Positions 23,740 through 36,224 of a DNA stretch of 64,000 bases are shown in pieces; position 1 is the stretch's first letter, and each line of letters opens with the position of its first letter. The stretch lies in NCBI GenBank assembly GCA_011033025.1, contig WFMF01000188.1, positions 62,001 through 126,000 on the forward strand, in the 5' to 3' direction. The notes beneath the pieces were generated by a model. The model worked only from the letters and a program-made list of their open reading frames with translations. It searched no databases and was not told where the DNA came from. Position numbers and translations under genes: made by a program. The stretch is from Beroe forskalii (Eukaryota; Ctenophora; Nuda; Beroida; Beroidae).

Positions 23740-24945
23740 CCCGGACTACCCCCGTATCAACTCGGGCTCCCTCATGATAACTCGGGCTACCCCCATAAAA
23801 ACTCGGGCTACCCCTATACTAACTCGGGCTCCCCCCAGTATTAACTCAGGCTCCCCCAATATTAACTCGGGCTCCCCATCATAACTTGGGCTCCCCCTTG
23901 ATAACTCGGGCTACCCCCCCCCATTATTACTCGGGCTCTCCCCCATGTTATCTCGGGCTCCCCCGTATCAACTTTGGCTCCCCCACTATTTGGCTCCCCC
24001 ATACCAACTTGGGCTCCCCCGTACCAACTTGGGCTCCCCCGGACTAACTTGGGCTCCCCCATATTAACTCGGGCTCCCCCGTACTAACTTGGGCTCCCCC
24101 ATACCAACTTGGGCTCCCCCGTACTATCTGGGCTCCCCCGTGCTATCAGGGCTCCCCCGTACTATCTGGGCTCCCCCGTACTAACTTGGGCTCCCCCGTA
24201 CTATCTGGACTCCCCTGTACTAACTTGGGCTCCCCCGCACTATCTGGGCTCCCCCACACTAACTGGGCTCCCCCATACCAACTTGGGCTCCCCCATACTA
24301 ACTTGGGCCCCACCGTACTATCTGGGCTCCCCCATACCAACTTGGGCTCCCCCGTACTAACTTGGGCTCCCCGTACTAACTTGGGCTCCCCCGTACTAAC
24401 TTGTGCTCCCCCGTACTATCTGGGCTCCCCCGTACTATCAGGGCTCCCCCGTACTATCTGGGCTCCCCCGCACTAACTGGGCTCCCCCATACCAACTTGG
24501 GTTCCCCCATACCAACTTGGGCTCCCCCATGCTAACTTGGGCTCCCCCGTACTATCTGGGCTCCCCGTACCAACTTGGGCTCCCCCGTACTAACTTGGGC
24601 TCCCCGTACTAACTTGGCTCCCCCGTACTAACTTGTGCTCCCCCGTACTATCTGGGCTCCCCCGTACTATCAGGGCTCCCCCGTACTATCTGGGCTCCCC
24701 CGCACTAACTGGGCTCCCCCATACCAACTTGGGCTCCCCCATGCTAACTTGGGCTCCCCCGTACTATCTGGGCTCCCCCGTACTATCAGGGCTCCTCCGT
24801 ACTATCTGGGCTCACCCGTACTATCAGGGCTCCCCCGCACTATTTGGGCTCCCCCGTACTAACTTGGGCTCCCCCGTACTAACTTGGGCTGCCCCGTAGT
24901 AACTTGGGCTCCCCCATACCAACTTGGGCTCCCCACACATACTAA
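23740..24945. repeat. GGGCTCCCCC minisatellite, expanded in the left arm only
   Basis: Dozens of ~20-bp units, mostly TACTAACTTGGGCTCCCCCG, TACTATCTGGGCTCCCCCG and ATACCAACTTGGGCTCCCCC. The right arm has only about 20 copies (25908-26340), so the arms differ in length by roughly 0.7 kb. Local blocks are themselves duplicated: 24390-24550 recurs at 24620-24780. Confidence 0.9.
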
Positions 24946-25110
24946 AAATTTTGCGGGGCTCCGCCTCCCTTACGCCTGCCAGGGGTTTCACCCCTGGACC
25001 TCAAATTATTGTGTACAAGAGGTCGAATGCATGTTATTATGATGGAGATAAATAGATCATCCTTGACCATATATATCAGATTTTCATATCTCTACAGTGA
25101 AGGTTTTACG

Positions 25111-25822
25111 GTCATACGAGCGAATTACTGCGGGAGACTCCCGGGAGTCCTCCGGGAGCCCTCCGGGAGTCCTCCGGGAGCCCTCCGGGAGTACTCCGAG
25201 AGTCCTCCGGGAGTACTCCAGGAGTACTCCGAGAGTCCCCCGGGAGTCCTCCGGGAGTCCCCCGGGAGTCCTACGGGAGTCCTACGGGAGTACCACGGGA
25301 GTACCACGGGAGTACCCCGGGAGTACCCCGGGAGTCCTACGGGAGTCCTACGGGAGTACCCCGGGACTCCTACGGGAGTACCCCGGGAGTCCTACGGGAG
25401 TGCCACGGGAGTACCCTGGGAGTCCCCCGGGAGTCCTACGGGAGTACCCCGGGAGTACCTCGGGAGTCCTACGGGAGTACCCCGGGAGTCCTACGGGAGT
25501 ACCCGTGGTACTCCCGTAGGACTCCCGGGGTACTCCCGTGGCACTCCCGGGGTACTCCAGTAGGACTCCCGGGGGACTCTCGGAGGACTCTCGGAGTACT
25601 CCCGGAGGGCTCCCGGAGGACTCCCGGAGGGCTCCCGGAGGACTCCCGGAGGACTCCCGGAGGGCTCCCGGAGGGCTCCCGGAGGACTCCCGGAGGGCTC
25701 CCGGAGGGCTCCCGGAGGGCTCCCGGAGGGCTCCCGGAGGGCTCCCGGAGGGCTCCCGGAGGGCTCCCGGAGGACTCCCGGGAGTCTCCCGGGAGTCTCC
25801 CGCAGTAATTCGCTCGTATGAC
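25111..25822. mobile_element. 712-bp foldback element with 12-bp inverted minisatellite
   Basis: Terminal repeats GTCATACGAGCGAATTACTG (25111) and its complement (ending 25822) enclose a GC-rich array of GGGAGTCCTCCG, GGGAGTACCCC and GGGAGTCCTACG units. The array switches strand at about 25505, so almost the whole 712 bp is one palindrome. It sits asymmetrically in the loop of the outer palindrome, suggesting a separate insertion. Long open frames (repeated REPSGSPPGALR-type) are repeat translations. Confidence 0.8.
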
Positions 25823-27109
25823 TGGCAGCCATTTTCGTTAAATTTGCCATATTTTGGAAAATAATTTCTGGAATTTCACAGCAGTTATTTCTGAACGTTT
25901 CCCTATGGGGGAGCCCAAGTTGATACGGGGGAGCCCAAGTTGATACGGGGGAGCCCAAGTTAGTACGGGGAGCCCGAGTTGGTTTAGGGGAGCCCCAGAT
26001 AGTACGAGAGAGCCCAAGTTAATATGGGGGAGCCCAAGTTAGTCTGGGGAGCCTAAGCTGGTACGGGGGAGCCTGCTGGTGGGGGAGCCAAATAGTGGGG
26101 AGCCAAAGTTGATACGGGGGAGCCCGAGATAACATGGGGGAGAGCCCGAGTAATGATGGGGGGGAGCCCGAGTTATCAAGGGGGAGCCCAAGTTATCATG
26201 GGGAGCCCGAGTTAATATTTGGGGAGCCCGAGTTAATACTGGGGGAGCCCGAGTTAGTATAGGGGTAGCCCGAGTTTTTATGGGGGTAGCCCGAGTTATC
26301 ATGAGGGAGCCCGAGTTGATACGGGGGTAGTCCGGGTTTTGGTCATGGGGGAGCCCAAACTAGGGGGGAGAGGACATGGGGTGAGTGAATGGGGTGGCCC
26401 AATATAACGGAGGGGAGCCCATATTTAAAGCGAGGGGGAGCCCAAGGTAGGGTGGAGCCATATGCGGTATAGCCCAGGATAAGGGTTGGTCTAGTATGGT
26501 GGATCCCGTGTTTGGGGGTTAGCCCAAGGCATTGCAGAAGCCCAAGGTAGGGTGGAGCCATATGCGGTGTAGCCCAGGATAAGGGTTGGTCTGGTATGGT
26601 GGATCCCGTGTTTGGGGGTTAGCCCAAGGCATTGCAGAAGCCCAAGGTAGGGTGGAGCCATATGCGGTGTAGCCCAGGATAAGGGTTGGTCTGGTATGGT
26701 TGATCCCGTGTTTGGGGGTTAGCCCAAGGCATTCCAGAAGCCCAAGGTAGGGGGGAGCCATATGCGGTATAGCCCAGGATAAGGGCGAGTCTGGTATGGG
26801 CGATCCCTTGTTTAGGGGTGAGACCAAGGGAAGTGGGTATGCCCAAGATTAAGGGGAGCGGTGTATAGGGGAGCCCGTGATTAGAGGTTAGTCCAAGTGT
26901 CGGGCGAGCCTGGGTATGGTTAACTCTGTTATGATGTATACCAGGTTTAGGAGAAGTCCGTGTATCCAAAACGGATACAGGGGCTCCCATAACTTGCCAC
27001 CCCCAATTTAGCACAATACTAGAAACCAGTTGATATCATCCATTATCACTAATTTGAGTAAACAATGCACCCCTGAACCAAAACAAAACAACACAACACA
27101 CATCATCAT

Positions 27110-28230
27110 ACAGTGTTTATACAGCGCTCAGAGGCGGAGCAGCACTAATTGTAATCGAAAGCAGTGATTTATGACGTATCATAGCGGAATACAGAGTTAC
27201 ACTTTACACGCTTGTATCTCAGAAATTAGATCACGTAGAGAGATCGGATTTTCACTAAAGTGTGTGTAATCAATTGCTGCGTAATATTGAATGATTAATC
27301 ATTTAATTTTTTAAACTCGATTCTATAGTGTATTGGGGGGGGGGGCCAACCCCCTCAATTTTGGTGGATATCAAAAAATCGCCAATAGGGGGTTTAATTT
27401 TGGGGGGTTTTGGGGGGTTTTAGGGGGTTTTAGGGGGCTTAATTCTTAGTGAAAAAGGGGAATTTTTTTCTCAAATGGTACCATTTTTGTTCCTGATTTT
27501 TTGCACCATTTCAAAATGGTACCATTTTTGGTCGTGATTTTTGGCGATTTTCAGAAATGGTACCATTTTTGTTTCCGGTTTTTGGTACCATTTTTGTTTC
27601 TGATTTTCAGCATCTTTTTCAAATGGTACCATTTTGTTTCTGATTTTTTGCACCCTTTCGAAATGGTACCATTTTTGTTCCTGATTTTTTTGCACCATTT
27701 CAAAATGGTACCATTTTTTGGACGATTTTTGGCGATTTTTAGAAATGGTACCATTTTGTTTCCGGTTTTGGTACCATTTTTGTTTATAATTTTTGGAACT
27801 TTTATGAAATGGTACCATTTTTGTTTCTGATTTTCAGCATCTTTTTCAAATGGTACCAAATTTGTGTCCGATTTTTTGCGCCTTTTCGAAATGGTACCTT
27901 TTTTATTCGTGATTTTTGGCAACTTTTTCAAATGGTACCATTTTGTTTCTTCATTTTGGTGCTTTTTTGAATCATACAAGAATAATTTTTGCTGTCGATA
28001 GGGGGTTTAATTTTGGGGGGTTTAATTTAACCCCCTGGTGGATATAACAAATTTACAATAGGGGGCTTAATTTTGGGGGGTTTTGGGGGGTTGGCCCCCC
28101 CCCTGTATTGGTCCTTTAAATAACAAGGTGTGATCAAGTCAAATTGTGGAGCAATTGCAAATATAGTTTTGGCACGTTTTGATGGGCTTTTCATAATGGG
28201 ATGTACTTTAAATGGCATCTAAAACACACA
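27110..28230. repeat. dispersed repeat copy split by a 767-bp insertion
   Basis: The host sequence matches the inverted copy at 18432-18620 (GTGATTTATGACGTA, GAGAGATCGGATTTTCACTAA). It is interrupted between TATAGTGTATTGG and TCCTTTAA. Confidence 0.55.
27337..28103. mobile_element. 767-bp non-autonomous element, 8-bp target duplication, GGTACC-centred array
   Basis: The termini are nine G's plus CCAACCCCC and the exact complement at the right end, flanked by TGTATTGG on both sides (27329-27336 and 28104-28111). Subterminal GGTGGATAT and AATAGGGGG.TTAATTTTGG blocks occur near both ends in direct orientation. The centre (27475-27946) holds thirteen GGTACC sites, mostly AAATGGTACCATTTTT, at 25-43 bp spacing with a ~188-bp higher-order period. 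An 8-bp duplication suits a hAT-type mechanism, but the G-run ends are not typical of hAT. Confidence 0.75.
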
Positions 28231-28459
28231 CTGAACATATATGCCTGAACATATAGGCCTATGGATGGATTTTTATGTAGAAATTTTAGGTTCCTTGATT
28301 AGTTGTTTAGAAGGTACATTCAGAATAAATAGGTACTATAAAACTTTCACTGTGATGATCAATCAATCAATTATTGATTGCATCTGATTTGATTGTTCTA
28401 TCAATAATTTCTGGTTTCATTGTATGTTATTCGGTAATTTCAATCTAAAGTTGGTCATA

Positions 28460-29349
28460 TCTTCCTCCAGTGCCCACATACTCTCTCCTTTAAGTCCAGG
28501 CTGAACACTTTTATAACAATGAAATTAGACAACAACTATCGTGATCGGAATAATTACTTCTTTATAACTTGTAATCACGATAACTCCATTATTAACTACA
28601 TCAACATGGTTTCAAAATGGTATATTAGTAAGCAGTTTCAATTTCAAAAGCCCCTAGACTGGATAAATTTCAAAAATTGGGTAAGACTTGTGGTGCGGGG
28701 AGACAGGCTAGCAGTTAGAACCGCCTTAGAAGAGGCAGGGATGATATCCTGATTTGCTTGGCCAGGCCCTGCAAGTGTCTTTATTATTCTTCTAGTCAGC
28801 TTCTATTCCTTAAGTTATATTGTACTATTTACTCTGTTGAGCCGGGCATTGAGCTATCATATTTGTCCTTTTCAGCTTTTCTTTTCGTTTATTTTCCACT
28901 TCATATTCACCAATTACATTAATTCATTATTCATTTTCTTTTTGATTCCATTTTTCTGGGTGAGTTCTCTTATATTTTATGTTGCAAGAGTATCTCCATG
29001 CAGGTTGCCCACCTCTGTTCTTGCAGTGCCGCTAACACCGTGTTAACTAGACTTAGTCTTGATGACATGGCCCCAGCCCGGGCCTCGAGTGTGGTGGTAG
29101 CGTGGAATACTCTTTGTCCTATTCAAAATCACCACTTTTGAGATGGGTGGCTCCTGGCCATTTCCCATGTTGCTCCGCAGGGAGCATGACCTCTGATGCT
29201 AGAGCACTCTTAGTTGCTGACAGGGGTTGTGTTTCTGTGGCGTGGTCAGTTTGGCCATCTGAGAATTGATAGTGATTTAGGGACACTGAGGTTTAAAAAA
29301 ATAAAAAAAATAAAAAAAAAAACATAAAATTAAAAAAAAAAAAAAAAAA
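28460..29349 (+). mobile_element. 5'-truncated non-LTR retrotransposon with A-rich tail
   Basis: An 18-bp duplication, AATCTAAAGTTGGTCATA, lies at 28442-28459 and again at 29348-29365, directly after an A-rich tail (29295-29349). The only open frame, 28519-28752 (MKLDNNYRDRNN...WVRLVVRGDRLAVRTALEE), has the look of the end of a LINE ORF2, but no RT motif is left. The rest is 3' UTR. The insertion lies just upstream of a carrier exon. Confidence 0.75.
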
Positions 29350-29500
29350 TCTAAAGTTGGTCATACACAAATTGTGTAACCTTAGTCCTTACCAAATTTG
29401 CATATCCATGATGATGAAATTTCATGCTCAACTAAACTATTGACAAGTTGCACTGTTTATTTGAGAACAGATAAGCAAAAACTGTTATGTCACTTTTCAG

Positions 29501-31541
29501 AATTGGTGGTTCTATTGGTGTCATAGTAACATCACCTATTGAATTGTTGAAAACTCGCCGACAATCATCTATCTCCACATATTCCTTGAAATCAACAAAA
29601 GCAGTTCAAGCCAAGTGTATAAATGAGAACAGTTTCAGAACTGTATGGTTAGAGATTGTCAAAAAGGAGGGATACAGGTACTTTATTAAGTAGCCAAATG
29701 TGTCAGGAAAAGGATTTATTATTTGCCAATTATTCTTCAATACCAATATTCTTGCCACAATATTTTATATAGGGCAAGTGACATTGTATAATTTGATGTG
29801 TATACTATTTGTGATTTTAAATTAAAAAAATACTGCTGAATTACCACAATAATGAGGATTAGTTTTAATGAAATGAACAATCCCCCAGGTCTCTGTTCAA
29901 AGGTCTAACTCCATCCTTGGCAGCTGTAGTCCCCAGCAAGGCTCTGTTCTTTGCAGCTAATGCACAGTGCAGGAAACATCTCAAGAATGTGTGCTCGCAA
30001 GGGCAAGTTGTCAATCTTACTGCAGGTAAGATGAAGATTTATTATTGAGGAGTATTAACAAGAATTGCGCCTACCGGCACATTTCTTGTACCCGTTGTTC
30101 CCGTATGTAGGCGCTTAATTTCCTGTTCCCTGGGGCTGGTATTAAAACACGCCGTCATTTGATCGACGACCGTTGCCCGTCTTATTTACTGACATGATGA
30201 GTTGACTATAAAGCATAAAAGTGACCTTCCAAATCATGATACAATCGCGCTTCTTCTATCAATTAGTGTCACATCGCAATACTAACATCATTGAATCAAT
30301 TTTATAAATATTCCTCATTATGCGGACGCTTTACATTTACCTCTCCTACGTACAAGTTTAAATTAACGCGCACAGATAAAAATATCACGTGGGCGATTTC
30401 GTTCCACGTGCCCAATGTTCGCACGCGCGATCCCGCCATTTCGTAGAACTCTTTTCGTTTAGTTGCGTGCCGTTCAGAGTTTCATAACTATGATCACCAT
30501 TTTCGTTACGCGTTACGTTTTCTTATGTGCTGCGTTGCAGATATCAAACCGTTGCAATGTTCGCTATTATTTCACGCCAATTGATTGATTTTCAAGATAG
30601 AGATACAAAATATGATTACTGACCAAGATTAAGATAAAAGATTCAGATATATTATCAATCATGAACCGAGACAAACTCTTATGTCTTTCTTTCCTCTCGT
30701 CAATTCTTTAGATCATTCATAACTGATTTTATAACACTACCCATTGTAATTTGCCCAAACTGGCCGCTACTTAAAGAAGGCCAAATGACTGTGTGATTGA
30801 AATCCAATCAAATATTTGATTTATTCCGTGAAAATCGATATTGTTTCGATTTAATGATTAAAGAATTTTTGAATTTTTGAAAAAGAATTAATTTCAACAT
30901 CAGAATGAACAGAGCATTGAACTCAAATATTTACAACGCTGTAATAGCTAGCTGCAACCCACAATGCAAAGGATACCACTACACCAAGCTACTCTGACGC
31001 GAGTGATATTATAAAGGAGCAGTTGGATGCTTGAAAGTGTACCACCAACCACCACCACCACCAACGACATACGGTCGCGCGCAGCACCACCTATTTCAGA
31101 TTTAACAGTACGCGTAAAGGTAGTATACACACAACCCCCAAAATACACGATCTCTGCTAACCTTTTCTCAATGCCTTTTTGTAAAACAAAAACGCGATTG
31201 GGAACAGGAAAAAATTTGTACCTTTCTGCTGGAAAATTGGTACTTGTAGCCTAAATTTTACCCTATTTTAGTAATCCTTCATCATGAGATCATAGTAATC
31301 AAGGAGTACAACTCGTCTGATGTATCTGAACTTAATAAAATTCTGTCAATTACTGTGTTGGGAATTAGTGCCATTTTACCTGTCTAATGTTTGGAAATCA
31401 GTGCCATTTTACCACGTAAGCAAACATGCATCATGGCCTGCTATTGAACTGGATTTCAGGCACTGTTGCTGGGGTAATCAACGCTCTGGCAATGAATCCA
31501 TTCTGGGTGGTTAAGACGAAGCTGCAGCTGGACGAGCAAGT
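29501..31541 (+). CDS. SLC25A33/36-like mitochondrial carrier, three exons (partial)
   Basis: Exons are 29501-29677, 29889-30025 and 31460-31541, each with AG acceptor and GT donor and compatible phases. The first gives IGGSIGVIVTSPIELLKTRR, a carrier repeat with the PxExxK signature. The second gives RSLFKGLTPSLAAVVPSKAL and FFAANAQCRKHLKN, the GxxPS...P.x.a.fF pattern ending repeat 1. The third gives GVINALAMNPFWVVKTKLQL, matching the atypical second-repeat signature PxWxxKT.LQLD of the pyrimidine nucleotide carriers SLC25A33/36. The product should exchange nucleotides across the inner mitochondrial membrane. The remaining carrier repeats (roughly half of the ~300 residues) and the starting methionine are not found; introns of 0.2-1.4 kb make distant exons possible. 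Confidence 0.8.
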
Positions 31542-34500
31542 GTAAGTGATATCTTCAGTAATCTTCAGTAATCCTCAGTAACTATAACCCTCCTCATTAA
31601 TCGTATAACACTATTGAGTAATGAGTAAACCTTGTGCTTGAATGATTGTAAACGTAATGATTCCATAAGAAACTCCTGCTTTTGTATTGTTATTTGTTGG
31701 TAGGTACCCACAGTGCAGACCTACTTATAATATTTTGGTTCTGAGCCAGTGCATTTTTAAATTGAATTTCAGTTGAAATTGGCGGCATTGTATTGTTAAT
31801 GTCTTGTATTATTTGTTTGTTACATGATTCTATGGCCATCTGTCTCAAATTGTAAAATTAGATTTAAACCATTTAAGCTATTGTTTGTTTATCGCTATAA
31901 ATTCTATTATGGTGTGCAATGTTTAGTTTGAAATTCAAACTGTCTTGTCCCACTCAAAATTATGCAAATGCTATGATATTAGGTACAACACTTTTTAGTA
32001 ATCGCTCTCTAATTACAAATCTTCGATTGGTGGATGCCCCGAAACCGGGTTGGGTGTCAGAAACAAGATTCCATTCACATATTCCAATCAGCAATCATTA
32101 TAATTAATTAATTAATCGTTATAATTATCACCCTTCTATGTATTACACTGTTGGGTGTAGAATTTAGTTTCAAATTCAAGTTTGAAAATTGAAATATAGT
32201 TTCAAATTCAAAATCAGTTTCTTAATAACCTACATCAATAAAACCTGATAAATTGCCCATAAACGCTGCGAATTTACTCATTAAGTTATCTATCTATCTA
32301 TGTAATTATGTTTGTCATATATACCAATGCACCCTTATCGATGAGACTTTGGATTTACGACAGCAACATGCAAGGCAATTGCACCGTTGCTCTATCTGCT
32401 TGCCTGATAGAGTCTATCATTTAAATGAGGCTGGCAGTTCTATGATTAAAATATGCATGTTACCAATTTTAAGTTTAGTTGTATAATAATATGCGCAATG
32501 TTTTGCGTTATTTAATACCATATGTCTCGACACATACAGGAAACATTAGTAATACCTATATAACTACTTGGACAGCATTGATATATGCATGCTTACATGT
32601 ATCTACTCTCTATCTTATAGTGCATTCTGGCGAGGAGAAGCCGAGTTTTGTATGAACAAAAGGAAGAAACCAAAGGAACCTAATCTTTGATATTTTACGA
32701 TGGCTGGATAGTGCATTACTTAGTGTATGATAATTTGCTTCATGATATTGAATGAAAGCCACCCCCGTGGGGGATTGGTTGAAAGCCCCGGGGGTATTTC
32801 CTCTGATAATGCTCGCGATGCATTGAAAAAGTTAATTTCACAACTACTTTCTACCAATTTTACAATAGTTGCAATGTGACTTGTCCTCATGTCAGCTGTT
32901 ATCAAGTCTTCTCTGAAGGTGTCAACTGAATGGGACATATTCTGAAGGGCACGGGAAAAGGGTGACGTCATATTCTCGCTTTAAAATGGAGAATTGACCA
33001 CTTAGAAAGGCGGACTAGAATATTCTTGACCTGTTGAAATATTAACATATCTATGTAATGACCAACATAGTCTGAAATACATACGAATATTTAATTCTGA
33101 TTGTTTTTAAAGTTGTTATGCCAAATAAAGTCATCAATAGTAATATACTAAAATTAAAATAGAGTGTATTTTGACTGCGTTACTGATACAATTTAAATAG
33201 AAAGTTCTCCGTGTATTGTCGGAGTGCTAGTAGAATTATAGAAACTTGATAGGACCTTCTGCTGGGAGTATATAATAAAATAATAAACATCTAACGTGTT
33301 TAATTGTATTTATACTGGGACCCAACAGAAAGAGAGGATTAATATCAACTATATCAGTATCATTACTCAATCACTCCTGTACAGAAGAAGGCACACCTCT
33401 GCTCTTGTTAACCTATAAACTCGTGAAATACGCGCCAACGGTACGTGGTCAGGCAATTATCTCGAGTTTAACAGGTACGATAGTACTTAAAGTGAGCTTA
33501 ACATGTGTTTAAAATATGTGGCATAATAATAATATAGGGAGCGCTGAGCGGCTTGCCAATGTTTTATATACTGCAATAATACTATCAGGCAGGAGGCAGG
33601 TAGCAAAATCCGAGTTATAATTTATTCTTTATCGATATTTTAATTAAACAAAAGATTTGTCATTCATCTGTCGGTCAGGATTCAGGAAAGATCTATTGGA
33701 TGAAATATCATTTTATGTGGAAAAAGATTTGCCCTTTTTGCATTTTGAAAGGACATAAAAATCATGCCAATCGTGCTGCAGTGTCTCGTCTATTGATTCC
33801 TTGATTTGAACTTACTGTGACTCTGATAACTTCTACTACAATGTACATGAGTACACACTGTGTTCTAGAATGATATGTGACATGTTAATAAATAAGTGAG
33901 TTCATGTCATCATAGCATGTTTCTTGTCTGCAATCACTGTACGCTATCGTGCGACTGTTTTAAATTCATGTAAAAGTGGTATGCACGCAGCAGTTTTAAA
34001 AGAAACTAAAGTCACATCCTGCTGATTATTTAAAATCATGCAATCAAGTACTACTACTAAGATATTATCACATTTCCAGCTCATCAGTTGATAATGAGCG
34101 AGTAAATAACTAACTAGGTAATGAATGGGATAAATTAAGTCTCGATAATTGGGATTTTAGTAATTTAGTGACTAAAATACTGAAATCTCAGTATAGGACT
34201 AAATGCTAGTCAGATAATCGGTCTCTCGGGGTTTCTTTGTCCGATGATCCAGGTTCATTAACGAGGTTGCTACTCTTTAGTTTTGATATTGGAAAAGAGC
34301 GTAAGCCAACTTCTGGGCCTTTCCCTGTTAAAAACATGTGAAATACTTTGCTGAAACTTCCGGAAATAATGTATGTTTTGTATTTTCATCTCCCTACTAA
34401 TTATTTAACTTCTCTGTTATTCCGATACATCAATTGATTGGTTCCCCCTTCTATTATATCCAGCTAAGGCTGATTGAGCTGGTGACAGTATTCTTAGAGC

Positions 34501-34602
34501 TTGGTTTTCATTGAGATGAGTGCCTAAATTGGATTAATCTAATTTATTTCTAAGCTGATTTCACGGATCGGGTCATTGAATTAGAGTCGCATGATTACAA
34601 TT
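31542..34602. other. AT-rich DNA, probable carrier intron or intergenic; no exon confirmed
   Basis: An acceptor-like TTATAG at about 32619 is followed by a short open stretch that does not resemble a carrier repeat. A hairpin of CCACCCCCGTGGGGG type lies at 32758-32775. Nothing else is recognised. Confidence 0.35.
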
Positions 34603-34899
34603 GATGAGTAATTTATTAATTCTCTTTTGACTCAATGGTACAAATACAAATGTAAACGATGTGGTTCTTTAATGACAATCAATTTCGTCGTTCTACCTGA
34701 CCTTCTACCCTCAAATTTGATTGTATAAAGTAGTGTTGTAAAGTTTAAAAGTTTTAAACTTTACAACACTACTTTATACAATCAAATTTGAGGATGGTTG
34801 AGGTCGTAGAACGACGAAATTGATTGTCATTAAAGAACCACATCGTTTACATTTGTATTTGTACCATTGAGTCAAAAGAGAATTAATAAATTACTTATC
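34603..34899. repeat. 297-bp near-perfect palindrome
   Basis: The arms 34603-34750 and 34752-34899 are reverse complements around position 34751 (AAGTTTAAAA G TTTTAAACTT). Only a small patch near 34700-34715 mismatches. There is effectively no spacer. Confidence 0.9.
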
Positions 34900-36220
34900 A
34901 ATTATTTCTAAGCTTCTATACAATAGAGCTCGTTTCCTCCAAAAAGTCAAAAGGACGCCTTCCGAAATTAATGTATTGGTATTGGTAGTTTATTGTCTAA
35001 TAAGAAATCTTTCTCCTCATTAATTACAGAACGTGGTGCACCCAGCAATTAGTGTACGTGATGGTTATATCCAGCAAGGTGCAGCACTCGCCCGGGTAGC
35101 CCAAGGATATTAGCCCAAGGATTAGCTCTGGTGTTGCAACCAGCGAACGTGGTCTCCAAACAAACATGAGTTGCCCAGTACCCAAGCCATGACTCATAAC
35201 TTGCAGTGCATGGAGCTCCGTTGCTGGCAACATGAGCCCGAATACAGTGTCGGCTGAGTTGGAGGTGGTGGGTGGTGTAAATACGTATCAAATTACCGAA
35301 ACTCATTTTATAAACCAGTGCCAAGAACCGGTTCTAAGTAAGAGTTCGTCTGTAGTTGAACTAGTGCCAGTTGTTGAAGGATTATCGCTAGTAAAGTTCA
35401 TGGAATTCTCATGCCTTACTTATCAATTTTCACCCTGAATCCCGTGCCCTTCCAAGCCGTTGCACACATGTTAAGTATTACTCCTGAATCCTGTGGCTTC
35501 ATTTCTCACTTCATATTCTATTCACTTCATATTCTATTCACTTCATATTCTATTCACTTTACTTTTACTTTTATTATTTGAAAAGTAAACTCTTATCGAC
35601 CATCGTTTACTGTACCGAGAAATCGTTTAACCAAAAATCCATTAACTTGGTGAACTGTGGAAATGGAGTTGAAGTGATTGCTTATAATTGATATACATAG
35701 GCCTCTCAGGCCCTCTTAGCTATCATAATATCATGTTCGGACATTGTGTGCCTATTTGGGAGTTATGGATCAGTGATTGATACCAAACAATGCAAAAAAG
35801 TGACACCAGGTCAGATAATCAACTGTGAAATAACCCGCAATAACAAAGGATCTAATTAATAAGCTACAAAGTTCTTGATTAAAGCAATAGCAACTCATAG
35901 ATCCTTGGACTGTCGACACATTGTAAATGTTATATGCATTTGGAGCTATCCAAGGAGTACTCACATTCAGAAAAGTTTAAACTTTTAAATGTCACTAATT
36001 TCATGTTCACGAAAAAGCTCTTCTTATGTTTATGAGTGCTGTCTGTGTTATTGTGCAGTTTACAATGAGGGGTAGTGACTGTACTGAGTACACTGTACGC
36101 GTTGTGTGATTGTACCGATCATGTTTTGTTCCAAAGCTTTTATGGTTACCCCAATACCCCGCCGTTAGTTTTTGGCATTTCCATAATTCCTTATGATATA
36201 GAATATATTGCTATCGTTTC
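34900..36220. other. no gene supported
   Basis: Short open frames on both strands near 35024-35438 have no family features. A direct triplication of TTCACTTCATATTCTA occurs at 35504-35550. Confidence 0.35.
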
Positions 36221-36224
36221 AGAT

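Larger units (their letters stand above)
19622..27004. mobile_element. giant foldback-type palindromic element, interrupted by a nested insertion
   Basis: The ends are GGGGGTGGCAAGTT at 19622 and its complement ending at 27004, flanked by AAT on both sides (19619-19621 and 27005-27007). The arms pair over long distances: 23249-23733 mirrors 26343-26827 almost exactly about a centre near 25038, and 19680-19799 mirrors about 26825-26945. Without the insertion at 19800-23248 the element is about 3.9 kb. Arm interiors are minisatellites of the GGGCTCCCCC type. No transposase is encoded; the long open frames are repeat translations. The structure fits a non-autonomous foldback DNA element of unknown superfamily. 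Confidence 0.7.

Noticed and set aside
23218-24899. Repeated GLPHTNLGSP/TRPTLILGYTAYGS proteins
   Set aside because: Minisatellite translation; identical frames appear inverted in the other arm as expected from the palindrome.
25009-25958. Long Pro/Gly/Ser/Arg-rich open frames on both strands
   Set aside because: Translations of the 12-bp inverted minisatellite, mirrored on both strands.
19622-27004. A virus-derived or Maverick-type element
   Set aside because: No polymerase, integrase, capsid or protease frames; all long frames are repeat translations.
27471-27979. KWYHF/NGTISK-rich open frames
   Set aside because: By-product of the AAATGGTACCATTTTT array.
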